From NCBI GenBank assembly GCA_041395865.1, contig JAWKZQ010000007.1:1-64000 (forward strand): 64,000 nucleotides of DNA, written 5' to 3'. The stretch's first letter is position 1, and every line of letters starts with the position of its first letter. Positions 1-7,453 of this stretch are shown piece after piece. Under the pieces are notes generated by a model. It searched no databases. It worked only from the letters and a program-made list of their open reading frames with translations, and was not told the origin of the DNA. The position numbers and the translations under genes are program-made. This stretch comes from IMCC2047 sp041395865. Lineage in GTDB: Bacteria; Pseudomonadota; Gammaproteobacteria; Pseudomonadales; IMCC2047.

Positions 1-71
1 CTGGGCAGCGCGAAGGACTGGAAATCATCTGTACGCCGCGCTGGCCCATGGAAAAGCTGCCTGCCGTCTAA
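1..71 (+). CDS. tsaD: C-terminal end of a TsaD-like protein (partial)
   Basis: Only the last 22 codons are present, read in the frame starting at base 3 and ending with TAA. The tail contains PRWPMEKLPAV. As I recall them, TsaD/YgjD proteins, which make the t6A modification of tRNA, end with a very similar PRWP-x-x-x-LPA motif. In Pseudomonas, tsaD lies just upstream of plsY-folB-folK, which supports the call; plsY is not between them here. The third codon positions are G/C rich, as in real genes nearby. The fragment is too short for certainty. Confidence 0.65.
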   Translation, partial: GQREGLEIICTPRWPMEKLPAV

Positions 72-93
72 TTAACTCAGAGTAAAGTACCCT

Positions 94-450
94 ATGGATA
101 TCACCTACATTCGCGGACTCAAGATCGATACGGTTATCGGTATTTACGATTGGGAACGCCAAATCAAGCAAACCGTCAGCCTGGATCTGGATATGGGCTG
201 CGATATCAAAAAAGCATCTGAAACCGAGGATATCCAGTACACACTGGATTATGAAGCGATCTCCAACTGCCTGATCGAGTTTGTCGAAGGCAGTGCATTC
301 CAGTTGATAGAGACCATGGCCGAACAGGGCGCTGCGCTGGTCATGGGGCGCTTTAATATTCCCTGGATTCGCTTTAAGGTTTCCAAGCCGGGGGCCGTTA
401 AGGCTGCCGAAGATGTGGGCGTTATTATCGAAAGAGGAACGAAGGCCTGA
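94..450 (+). CDS. folB: Dihydroneopterin aldolase
   Basis: FolB cleaves 7,8-dihydroneopterin to 6-hydroxymethyl-dihydropterin and glycolaldehyde in cytoplasmic folate synthesis. The protein is 118 residues, the usual length. It begins MDITYIRGLKIDTVIGIYDWE, the family start, with the pterin-binding Glu near residue 21, a LDYEAI segment at 51-56 and the catalytic Lys98 in VSKPGAV. Its stop codon shares one base with the start of folK, so the two are translationally coupled and catalyse consecutive pathway steps. The ATG at 94 is preceded by a purine-rich AGAGTAAAG. It is very likely in an operon with the upstream tsaD-like gene. Confidence 0.95.
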   Translation: MDITYIRGLKIDTVIGIYDWERQIKQTVSLDLDMGCDIKKASETEDIQYTLDYEAISNCLIEFVEGSAFQLIETMAEQGAALVMGRFNIPWIRFKVSKPGAVKAAEDVGVIIERGTKA

Positions 451-938
451 TGCCTATGGTGTTTCTCGGCCTGGGCACCAACATTGACCGTGAGCGGTCA
501 CTGCGTGCCGGCTTGGAAGCGATTAGAAGCCTGGACCCGGAGGCGATTGTTTCAACCGTTTACGAAAGTGAGGCCGTGGGTTTCGCAGGACCCCCTTTTT
601 ATAATTGTGTTGTGCAATTAAATACGGAGCTGTCGCTAGCCGATTTGGTGGCTGAATTAAAAACCATCGAAGATAGCAATGGCCGTAGGCGGACAGCGAC
701 CCCGGAAGGGGCCAAAGGTTTGGATATCGATGTGCTGACCTATGGCGATTGGGTCGGGTGTTTTGATAGCGTCGAGTTACCTCGCCCGGATATTATCCGA
801 TATGCCCATGTGCTTTTGCCGCTTTCGGAAATTGCGCCGGATGCGTGTTTACCCGGGGGGCGGGTGAGTTACCAGGTTATGTGGAATGATTATGATAAAA
901 GCGGCCTGATTTTGACAAAGGTGGCCTTTTCACTTTGA
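450..938 (+). CDS. folK: 2-amino-4-hydroxy-6-hydroxymethyldihydropteridine pyrophosphokinase
   Basis: FolK transfers pyrophosphate from ATP to 6-hydroxymethyl-dihydropterin, the step after FolB. The 162-residue protein has the HPPK landmarks in order: GLGTNI near 7-12, FYN at 50-52, a GRRR cluster at 78-81 that contacts ATP phosphates, and the magnesium-binding pair D92 and D94 in LDIDVLTYGD. LPRPDIIRYAHVLLPLSEIAP follows. It overlaps folB by one base and is followed by a strong hairpin terminator, so it is probably the last gene of the operon. It resembles the shorter FolK-like paralogues of Pseudomonas; a second FolK elsewhere in the genome is possible. Confidence 0.92.
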   Translation: MPMVFLGLGTNIDRERSLRAGLEAIRSLDPEAIVSTVYESEAVGFAGPPFYNCVVQLNTELSLADLVAELKTIEDSNGRRRTATPEGAKGLDIDVLTYGDWVGCFDSVELPRPDIIRYAHVLLPLSEIAPDACLPGGRVSYQVMWNDYDKSGLILTKVAFSL

Positions 939-980
939 CGTAAAGGTTCTGGCGCCGTGGCATTGTTTTGTAAATAAAAG

Positions 981-1003
981 AGCCCGCATTTGCGGGCTTT
1001 TTT
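981..1003. terminator. Bidirectional Rho-independent terminator
   Basis: A 7-bp stem AGCCCGC/GCGGGCT with an ATTT loop is followed by a run of T on the plus strand. On the other strand the stem is followed by CTTTTATTTA. It lies between the converging folK and PEP-CTERM genes and probably stops transcription from both. Confidence 0.9.
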
Positions 1004-1022
1004 GTGTGTGGCGGGTTGACTG

Positions 1023-1634
1023 CTAGCCGCGCTGGCGCCTGCGGGTCAGTCCAAAGGCGGCAAGCCCAAGCCCCATTAAGGCCAGGATGCCGGGCTCAGG
1101 TGTCCGGTATACCAGGTTGTCCAGGTTATAGGTTTCAGCGCCGCCACTCTGGGTGCCTGAGCGTAATGTTACTGAGGTGATTAGCGTATCGGTAACAAAG
1201 CCGAAGAATTCTCCGGAAAATGTGCTCGGTATCTCTACGGCGAGTGTTTCGGTGCCCGCTACAATGATAAGGCCAAGGCCTGCACCGCCCGGTGACAGGT
1301 CAAAGTTGGCGCCAAAAGCGTAAATCGGAACGTCAAAAGTAAAGGTGGTGGTTGTGTTGTTTCTCAGGCGATCATTGAATCGGTCGCTTGAAATGCCGAA
1401 ACCGGTATGCCCGCCACCTGTACGGCTGAAGCTGAAACCGTCGGCGCTGCCATCGTTAAAATCTTCTTCGCTGAATTTGTGATTAACGGCCGCTTCCCAG
1501 TCTGCGCGTAAATCACCGGCTCCTACGCCGTCGAAAATCTGGATAACGGTTGCATGGCTAAGGGGAGACAGTACCCCAAGCAGGCAAACCAGCGACAAGG
1601 AGGCGATGATTTTGGTTTTTATGCTTTTAACCAT
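1023..1634 (-). CDS. PEP-CTERM sorting-domain secreted protein
   Basis: The 203-residue protein starts with a signal peptide (MVKSIKTKIIASLSLVCLLG, ending near SHA). It ends with a PEP-CTERM tripartite sorting signal: PEP at about 179-181, a hydrophobic stretch, then TRRRQRG. PEP-CTERM proteins are exported and processed by an exosortase, usually in bacteria making exopolysaccharide or biofilm matrix; no exosortase is in this window. The middle region is Gly, Thr and Phe rich, probably beta-sandwich, with no motif I recognise. An upstream in-frame ATG exists at 1658, but the ATG at 1634 has AAAGGAC about 8 bases before it and gives a normal signal peptide. It stands alone between folK and cca. 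Confidence 0.88.
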   Translation of the reverse strand: MVKSIKTKIIASLSLVCLLGVLSPLSHATVIQIFDGVGAGDLRADWEAAVNHKFSEEDFNDGSADGFSFSRTGGGHTGFGISSDRFNDRLRNNTTTTFTFDVPIYAFGANFDLSPGGAGLGLIIVAGTETLAVEIPSTFSGEFFGFVTDTLITSVTLRSGTQSGGAETYNLDNLVYRTPEPGILALMGLGLAAFGLTRRRQRG

Positions 1635-1875
1635 TAATGAAGTCCTTTTATATTTCAATTTTTTATTATGCGGTCTTAAGCAAAATCTGTTCCGTATTTA
1701 AAGATTGTTCGCCTAATTTGTTGATAAATAAAATAAAAAATACTTTATTGGTCGGCGGTCGAGGTTTTTGATGGGGCGGTTTAGCGGGAAGTGTAAAAAA
1801 AATGGGCAGTTAATCTTCACGACCCTGCTGCCAGGCGAGTGTCCTCGAAGGTACGGGATGGGCGGTGCCAGAGGG

Positions 1876-3096
1876 TTAAGAGGACAGGTGACTGGCAAGG
1901 GCGTTAATCCGCTGTATGCGTAGTTGTTCGCCAAGTGCCTTGCCTTTATAGCCCTGATCTACCAGTAATCTGGGATTAACGCTCTGGTATCGTTCAAACG
2001 CCTGGCGCAGATATTCTGCCTGCGGGTAGGTTTGATCTTCATGGCCTTTACGGCCTCGAATGTCGGCCTCGCATACCAAAAGCAGTTCCTCAAAACGTTC
2101 CGGGCGTCGCAGGGCGTCGGCGTCTTCAATCAACTCAAGCAGCTTAACCGGCCGCATTTCGGGTGAAATATGGCAGCGAATATGTAATGCCGATGCAAGT
2201 TTTGCCAGTTCCGTATAGTGTTTGGGAACCTTCAGGCGCTCGCCGACAGCCTCCACGGGTTTAATACCTTTAACGTCGTGTGTGTGGTGCTTGGGCCACT
2301 CGCTGGGTGAGGTGAGCGCTTTGCCGAGGTCGTGCATCAGCGTTGCGTAACGAACGGTCGTTGATGGGCTTAACTGCACGGCAATCTGCAAAGCCAACAA
2401 CACGTGTTCGCCGGTATCAATTTCCGGGTGGTGTTGTTCAGGCTGGGGAACGCCAAACAGGGCATCCAGTTCAGGAATCAACACCTTGAGCGCACCGCAG
2501 GCTTTGAGGGTGCGGAAAAATTCGGCAGGCGTATCGGTGGTCAAGGCGGAGTGGATTTCTTTCCAGACCCTCTCCGGTACCAGGTGGGCCACTTCTCCGC
2601 CGTCGACCATTTGCCGCATCAGCGCGAGGGTTGGCTCGGCGATGCGAAATCCCAGGTGACGATAGCGGGCGGCAAAGCGGGCTACGCGCAGGATACGAAG
2701 CGGATCCTCGGCAAAGGCATCTGAAACATGGCGCAGGACTTTATCTTCGATGTCCTGCTGCCCTCCGTAGGGATCGATAATGGTGCCTGCTTCGTCCTGT
2801 GCCATGGCATTAATGGTGAGGTCCCGCCGCAGCAAATCCTCTTCCAGGGTAACCTCCGGACTGCTGTGGCAAATGAAGCCGGTATAACCCTGGCCGGATT
2901 TCCGCTCTGTGCGGGCCAGAGCGTATTCCTCTCGGGTCTCGGGGTGCAGAAACACCGGAAAATCCCTGCCTACCTGCTGATAGCCTTTGTCGAGCATCTG
3001 CTGGGCTGTTGCACCGACAACCACCCAGTCTTTCTCGTCGAAAGGGTAGCCGAGTAACTGGTCGCGCACAGCGCCGCCGACGAGGTAGGTTTTCAT
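1876..3096 (-). CDS. cca: CCA-adding tRNA nucleotidyltransferase with HD domain
   Basis: Adds or repairs the 3'-terminal CCA of tRNAs using CTP and ATP. The 406-residue protein is of the long bacterial class II type. It has LVGGAVRD at the N-terminus, the LARTERKSG and RRDLTINAMA motifs of the nucleotidyltransferase core, and a C-terminal HD phosphohydrolase domain with TGEH and LMHDLGK. The first Asp of the metal-binding DxD pair (Asp21 in the E. coli enzyme) is Glu here (EKDWVVVG, Glu21 and Asp23). The ORF is open to 3195, but ATG 3096 gives the family start MKTYLVGG. It is monocistronic with a good promoter upstream. Confidence 0.95.
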   Translation of the reverse strand: MKTYLVGGAVRDQLLGYPFDEKDWVVVGATAQQMLDKGYQQVGRDFPVFLHPETREEYALARTERKSGQGYTGFICHSSPEVTLEEDLLRRDLTINAMAQDEAGTIIDPYGGQQDIEDKVLRHVSDAFAEDPLRILRVARFAARYRHLGFRIAEPTLALMRQMVDGGEVAHLVPERVWKEIHSALTTDTPAEFFRTLKACGALKVLIPELDALFGVPQPEQHHPEIDTGEHVLLALQIAVQLSPSTTVRYATLMHDLGKALTSPSEWPKHHTHDVKGIKPVEAVGERLKVPKHYTELAKLASALHIRCHISPEMRPVKLLELIEDADALRRPERFEELLLVCEADIRGRKGHEDQTYPQAEYLRQAFERYQSVNPRLLVDQGYKGKALGEQLRIQRINALASHLSS

Positions 3097-3130
3097 TGGG
3101 TAGCAAGGTCCGGGTATTGAAGATGGTTTG

Positions 3131-3159
3131 ATTATAGAGCACAGGGCCCCGCATGATAA
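3131..3159 (-). promoter_or_regulatory. Putative sigma-70 promoter of cca
   Basis: On the minus strand, TTATCA (4 of 6 matches to the -35 consensus) is separated by 17 bases from a perfect TATAAT. Transcription would start about 25-30 bases before the cca ATG at 3096. Confidence 0.55.
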
Positions 3160-3262
3160 CTGGCAGCAAAGGTTCACTCGCGCGGCCAAATTCATTATCC
3201 TAGCGCCTTCGAATCAAGAGACTGCCGCTGCCGGTGGTTTCGTTTTAGGTAGAGGATGAAGC

Positions 3263-4153
3263 ATGAAATTTTTAACCCTGGAAAACGGTCAATTGGGTGC
3301 ACTGGTGGGTGAAACAGTCGTTGACCTGGTAGCCGCTGCGCAAACCCTGGATGCCGAACTGGCGGCCGATACCTTATTAGGGCTGGTTGAAGCTGGCGAC
3401 GAAGCCGCGCAGGCTGCCTGGACCCTGGCGGAAAAGGCGGCGGCCGAGAATGTGGCGAGCCGTGTTTATGCCGACGTAACGCCTTTGGCGCCGATTCCAG
3501 TGCCGACGCGAAACATCCTCTGTCTGGGCAAGAACTACCAGGAGCATGCCAACGAGGTGGCGAAGAAGATGAAAACTTCCTCTGACGCGCCACCGGTACC
3601 GATTATTTTTACCAAGGCAGTGACCTCTGTGATTGGCCCGGAAGCTTCTTTCCCTGCTTATGAAGAGCTGACCTCGAAGCTGGATTACGAGGCTGAGGTG
3701 GGGCTGATCATTGGTAAAACAGGCACCAATATTGCCCCGGAAGATGCCTGGGATTATGTGTTTGGGTACACGGCCATCAATGACGTTTCCGCCCGGGACC
3801 TGCAAAAGAGCCATTTCCAGTGGTTTCGCGCCAAGAGCCTGGATGGTTTCTGCCCGATGGGCCCGGTTGTTGTGCACCGCAGCATCATGCCTGAGCCCAA
3901 GGACATCCGCGTTAAGTGCTTCGTGAACGGTGAAGAACGTCAGAATGATACCTTCGACAACCTGATTTTTGACGTGCCGGCCATGATTTCAAAAATGTCG
4001 GCGGGGATGACCCTGTCCGCCGGGGATATTATCGCAACCGGTACGCCCGCAGGTGTTGGCATGGGCTTTACCCCCTCCAAATACCTGAAAGCTGGCGATG
4101 AGGTGGTGGTTGACATCACGGGCGTCGGTCCGCTGCGTAATTTTGTTAAGTAA
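3263..4153 (+). CDS. Fumarylacetoacetate hydrolase (FAH) family protein
   Basis: The 296-residue protein belongs to the FAH fold that hydrolyses, decarboxylates or isomerises small 2-keto or acylpyruvate compounds in aromatic catabolism. Typical segments in order are GKNYQEHA, IFTKA, LDYEAEVGLIIGK (acidic metal ligands), YTAINDVSARDLQ, WFRAKSLDGFCPMGP and ATGTPAGVGMGF. The N-terminal ~75 residues form the variable lid domain. AGAGGATG precedes the ATG at good distance. The next gene, an MDR oxidoreductase, starts 27 bases downstream on the same strand, so they may be cotranscribed. The exact substrate cannot be read from the sequence; oxaloacetate decarboxylase or acylpyruvase are family options. 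Confidence 0.88.
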   Translation: MKFLTLENGQLGALVGETVVDLVAAAQTLDAELAADTLLGLVEAGDEAAQAAWTLAEKAAAENVASRVYADVTPLAPIPVPTRNILCLGKNYQEHANEVAKKMKTSSDAPPVPIIFTKAVTSVIGPEASFPAYEELTSKLDYEAEVGLIIGKTGTNIAPEDAWDYVFGYTAINDVSARDLQKSHFQWFRAKSLDGFCPMGPVVVHRSIMPEPKDIRVKCFVNGEERQNDTFDNLIFDVPAMISKMSAGMTLSAGDIIATGTPAGVGMGFTPSKYLKAGDEVVVDITGVGPLRNFVK

Positions 4154-4180
4154 TCAAGGTTAAGAGATCAGGAAACTGCT

Positions 4181-5170
4181 GTGTCACAACTGCCGGAAAA
4201 GCGCCAATACATTGCCATTAATGAAGATCAAAGCCTGAGTGTTGCTGAAGAGTCGATGCCGGCCCTGAAAACTGACGAGGTGTTGATCAAGGTAGCGGGA
4301 GTCGGTATTAACCGTGGCGACCTGCTGCAGGTTAAGGGTATGTATCCCCCTCCGGCAGATGCCTCGCCGATTCTGGGGCTGGAGGTTTCCGGTGAAATTG
4401 TGGCCTGTGGCTCGAAGGTGACCGGCTGGCAGGTGGGAGACAAGGTTTGTTCGCTTACCCACGGTGCCGGTTACTGCAATTACACAACCGTGCCGGCAAG
4501 CCAGTGCTTGCCGGTTCCTGACGGTGTGGCATTGGTTGAGGCCGCTGCGCTTCCCGAAGCCCTGTTCACGGTTTGGCATAATGTGTTTCAGCGCTGTCAG
4601 CTCAAAGCCGGCGAAAAGCTGTTGATCCATGGCGGCAGCAGCGGCATCGGCAGCCTGGCCATTTTAATGGCGCGTGCAATGGGTGCCGAGGTGTATGTGA
4701 CGGCGGGCAGTGACGCCAAGTGTCAGTTTTGCATTAACCTGGGGGCTAGCCGGGCGATCAACTATAACACGCAGGACTTTCTCGCAGCGTTGCCGCCGGT
4801 GAACGTCATTCTGGACATGGCGGGGGGCGACTTTATTCCTAAAAACATTAAGCTGGCCGCTGAAGAGGGCCGGATTTGCTCGATTGCCTTTGCGCGTGGC
4901 CATCGTACTGAAATCAGTTTTGTGCCCGTGCTGATGAAGCGTCTGGTGCTGACCGGCTCCACCCTGAGGGCGCAGAGTTTCGCACAAAAAGCGGTGATGG
5001 CCGAAGAGCTGCGCGAGCATATTTTACCGGCTTTTGCCGATAAGCGAGTTCATCCTGTTGTGGACTCCGTTTTCGATTTCAAGGATGTCGCCAAGGCGCA
5101 TGCCCGCATGGCCAGTGGTGAGCATATGGGCAAAATTTTGCTTCAGGTTGAACATGGAGAAAACCGGTAA
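4181..5170 (+). CDS. NAD(P)H quinone oxidoreductase-like MDR protein (PIG3 type)
   Basis: A 329-residue medium-chain dehydrogenase/reductase without the structural zinc cysteines. GVGINRGDLLQVKGMYPPP is the hallmark of the PIG3/TP53I3-like quinone oxidoreductase subgroup. LIHGGSSGIGSLA near 147-159 is the nucleotide-binding Rossmann loop, and SLTHGAGYCNYTTVPA is the family segment before it. It probably reduces quinones or enals with NADPH in the cytoplasm. The start is a GTG with AGGA about nine bases upstream; no better ATG lies nearby. It follows the FAH-family gene by 27 bases. Confidence 0.88.
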   Translation: MSQLPEKRQYIAINEDQSLSVAEESMPALKTDEVLIKVAGVGINRGDLLQVKGMYPPPADASPILGLEVSGEIVACGSKVTGWQVGDKVCSLTHGAGYCNYTTVPASQCLPVPDGVALVEAAALPEALFTVWHNVFQRCQLKAGEKLLIHGGSSGIGSLAILMARAMGAEVYVTAGSDAKCQFCINLGASRAINYNTQDFLAALPPVNVILDMAGGDFIPKNIKLAAEEGRICSIAFARGHRTEISFVPVLMKRLVLTGSTLRAQSFAQKAVMAEELREHILPAFADKRVHPVVDSVFDFKDVAKAHARMASGEHMGKILLQVEHGENR

Positions 5171-5290
5171 GCTGGATTCAAGCCGATACGGATTGCATCA
5201 ATAAAAAGTCATTCGCTGGCACCCGTTCCAGGGTGCATCAATTGGTAGGCTGTTGAACGTCATGGACGAGCTGTATCTCCGGGAAGCAAT

Positions 5291-5782
5291 GTGAATACCT
5301 TCCTTCTGTCCCAGATACTGGCAGGGCTCGCCTTTGCCTTTGGAATGGCTTCCTTTCAGTTCAGGCCCCGCAAGTTGGTGCTTATCAGCATTTTTTTCTG
5401 TGCCATATTTAATGCAAGTCACTTCTGGGTGTTGGAGCGCTATGGGGCTGGAACCCTTATTTTTGTAAACGCATTACGTTTTCTGGTGGCTGCTTTTTGG
5501 CCCAGCCAGCGCTGGATGTGGTTTTTTATGGGCCTCAGCCTGGTCAGTTTTGCTTTAACCTGGGTGGACTGGGTTAGCCTGCTGGGATTGGCGGCGACAT
5601 TGATCGGGACTGTTGGCACTTTCAAGCATACGGATCGTGAGGTGCGTGTTTACCTCATGTGGGTGTCGGGGTTCTGGGTATTGCATAACCTGATGGTGGG
5701 TACGCCGGTGGCCATGCTCATGGAGGCTTGCTTCTTGGTAAGCAACTATATTGGCTGGCGGCGGTTCTACGGGCGCCAATAG
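5291..5782 (+). CDS. YgjV-like inner membrane protein
   Basis: The 163-residue protein is almost entirely hydrophobic, with five to six likely membrane segments beginning at the N-terminus. The QILAGLAFAFGMASFQFR opening, the repeated aromatic residues and its size match the YgjV family of inner membrane proteins, whose function is unknown. It starts with GTG; an in-frame stop at 5246-5248 leaves this as the first usable start, and GGGAAG precedes it. It sits 120 bases after the oxidoreductase and converges on the M48 protease gene. No function is proposed. Confidence 0.75.
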   Translation: MNTFLLSQILAGLAFAFGMASFQFRPRKLVLISIFFCAIFNASHFWVLERYGAGTLIFVNALRFLVAAFWPSQRWMWFFMGLSLVSFALTWVDWVSLLGLAATLIGTVGTFKHTDREVRVYLMWVSGFWVLHNLMVGTPVAMLMEACFLVSNYIGWRRFYGRQ

Positions 5783-5819
5783 CCGTTGTGGCTAGAGGGC
5801 CCGCCTGTTTTGACGTGGC

Positions 5820-7367
5820 TTACTGCTCAACCTGCGCAGCAATGACCCTGGCGCGGTAGTTCCTGGCAGCTTCGGCCGTCAAGCCGCGGATGGGGGTGGC
5901 GACGGCTGTTTGCTGGCCGGGTTTCAGTACGCCGGAAACCTGGTAGGTTGCACTGGGTCCTGCCAGATAAGCGTTGAGCATCTCGCTGACTTCTACCCCG
6001 ACGTTACTAACGGAAACCGGTGAACGGTTTTGCAAGAGAATTAACAGCTGACCGTTTTTCACGTAAGGCTGGCTGGCAATATATTTATCGGGGGCTTTGG
6101 GGATTTCCAGGGCTGCCAGACGCAGTTGTGCCTGTTGCCCGAATTGCCCGCCGCCCTGGGCGGCACTCTGGTAATACCCTAAGGCGGCATTGGTATTATT
6201 GGATTGCATGGCGAGCTCGCCAAGCAGATAGCTTGCGGCTTGGGTTTTCAATAATTGATTACTGTGTTCGAGGTCTGTTTTTGCGGCCTGCTTGTTACCC
6301 TGCTCATAACGCAGTATGCCGCGCGCCAGGTAGTGGCTGAACAGGTCGGGGTTTTTACTGATGGCGGTGGTGAATGCTTGATCAGCCTTTTTGAAATCCT
6401 TCTGCATTTTCCAGGCATGGCCACGCAGTTCCCAGAAATAACCGTCGGCAGGCTGTATTTTTACCGCTTTGTCGAGTTGCGAGAGAGCCAGTTGCGGGTT
6501 TTTATTGTTTAGCGCCTTGATGGCTTCCTCTTCGGCCTGGTAGGCGGGTTCGTCCTGTTTGAGTTGGGCAATTTTCTGCTGGTAGCGTTGCGTATAACTG
6601 TTTCCCGCGGGCAGTGTTTTAGCCAGGGCGCGGTTGGCATTTACCCGTTCCTGCGAGGGTGGGTGGCTGGCAAAAAGGCCCTCGAGAAAACCGGGGTTCT
6701 TGCCCTTGCTGAGTTTGACAAAGGTTTCCTGCAGGGTCACCGCGCCCTGTGGGTCATAGCCGGCGCGGGCCATATAACGCATACCGTAGGCATCGGACTC
6801 CAACTCTGCGGCGCGGCCGTAGCGGGCCATAAAGGCTGAAGCACCCAATTGCGTAGCCGTGTTAGCCAACTGGGCGTAACTACTGTCACCGACCGCCATC
6901 CCTAGAATTTGCGTACCGGCGCCCAGCAGGGTGCCGCGGGTCATTTGTTGAGCGCTGTGGCGAGCCGCCGCATGCACGATTTCATGGGCAAGTACGGCGG
7001 CCAGCTCCGCTTCATTGTTGAGGTGAAGTAGCAGTCCTCGGTTTATGGCGATTTTGCCGCCGGGTAAGGCCCAGGCGTTAGGGACGGAGTTGTTGAGCAC
7101 GACAAATTCATAGGGCAGGTTAGGGCGGTCGCTGACAGCGGCGAGCTTTTTCCCCACTTCGCTGACGTAAAATTGCAGATCGGGGTCGATGTAGTAACGG
7201 CCACCCTGTGCCTGCTGAGAGGGCTGGTAATTTTGTTGACCGAGACTGACTTCCTGATCCGCTGAAACCAGCGAGAACTCGTTTTTACCGGTAACCGGGT
7301 TGACGCTGCAGGCGGCCGCGAAAAGTGGTAGCAGCGCCAGGCAGAATAGTTTGTATAACCTGTTCAT
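5820..7367 (-). CDS. M48-family metalloprotease lipoprotein with TPR repeats
   Basis: A 515-residue envelope protease. Residues 1-20 are a lipoprotein signal ending AAAC (Cys20). The M48 zinc motif HEIVH lies at 128-132 and the third-ligand helix AAELESDAYG at about 186-195. TPR repeats fill roughly 290-410, and a C-terminal domain follows. This layout is that of periplasmic proteases related to BepA/LoiP, which help outer-membrane protein assembly or degrade misfolded proteins there. ATG 7367 was chosen over an upstream in-frame start because it begins the lipoprotein signal and has GGAAAGAGA before it. It converges with the YgjV-like gene; the gap of 37 bases shows no clear terminator. Confidence 0.9.
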   Translation of the reverse strand: MNRLYKLFCLALLPLFAAACSVNPVTGKNEFSLVSADQEVSLGQQNYQPSQQAQGGRYYIDPDLQFYVSEVGKKLAAVSDRPNLPYEFVVLNNSVPNAWALPGGKIAINRGLLLHLNNEAELAAVLAHEIVHAAARHSAQQMTRGTLLGAGTQILGMAVGDSSYAQLANTATQLGASAFMARYGRAAELESDAYGMRYMARAGYDPQGAVTLQETFVKLSKGKNPGFLEGLFASHPPSQERVNANRALAKTLPAGNSYTQRYQQKIAQLKQDEPAYQAEEEAIKALNNKNPQLALSQLDKAVKIQPADGYFWELRGHAWKMQKDFKKADQAFTTAISKNPDLFSHYLARGILRYEQGNKQAAKTDLEHSNQLLKTQAASYLLGELAMQSNNTNAALGYYQSAAQGGGQFGQQAQLRLAALEIPKAPDKYIASQPYVKNGQLLILLQNRSPVSVSNVGVEVSEMLNAYLAGPSATYQVSGVLKPGQQTAVATPIRGLTAEAARNYRARVIAAQVEQ

Positions 7368-7453
7368 GAGAGTCTCTTTCCCTGATGTCCGATGCCATAG
7401 CATACAACCTTAGTCCAATGATTTCATAAAAGGTTTGCTGTACGTATCGGTCC

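Noticed and set aside
1713..1934. 73-codon minus-strand frame between the PEP-CTERM gene and cca
   Set aside because: It runs into cca, has a composition unlike real proteins, and has no ribosome-binding site.
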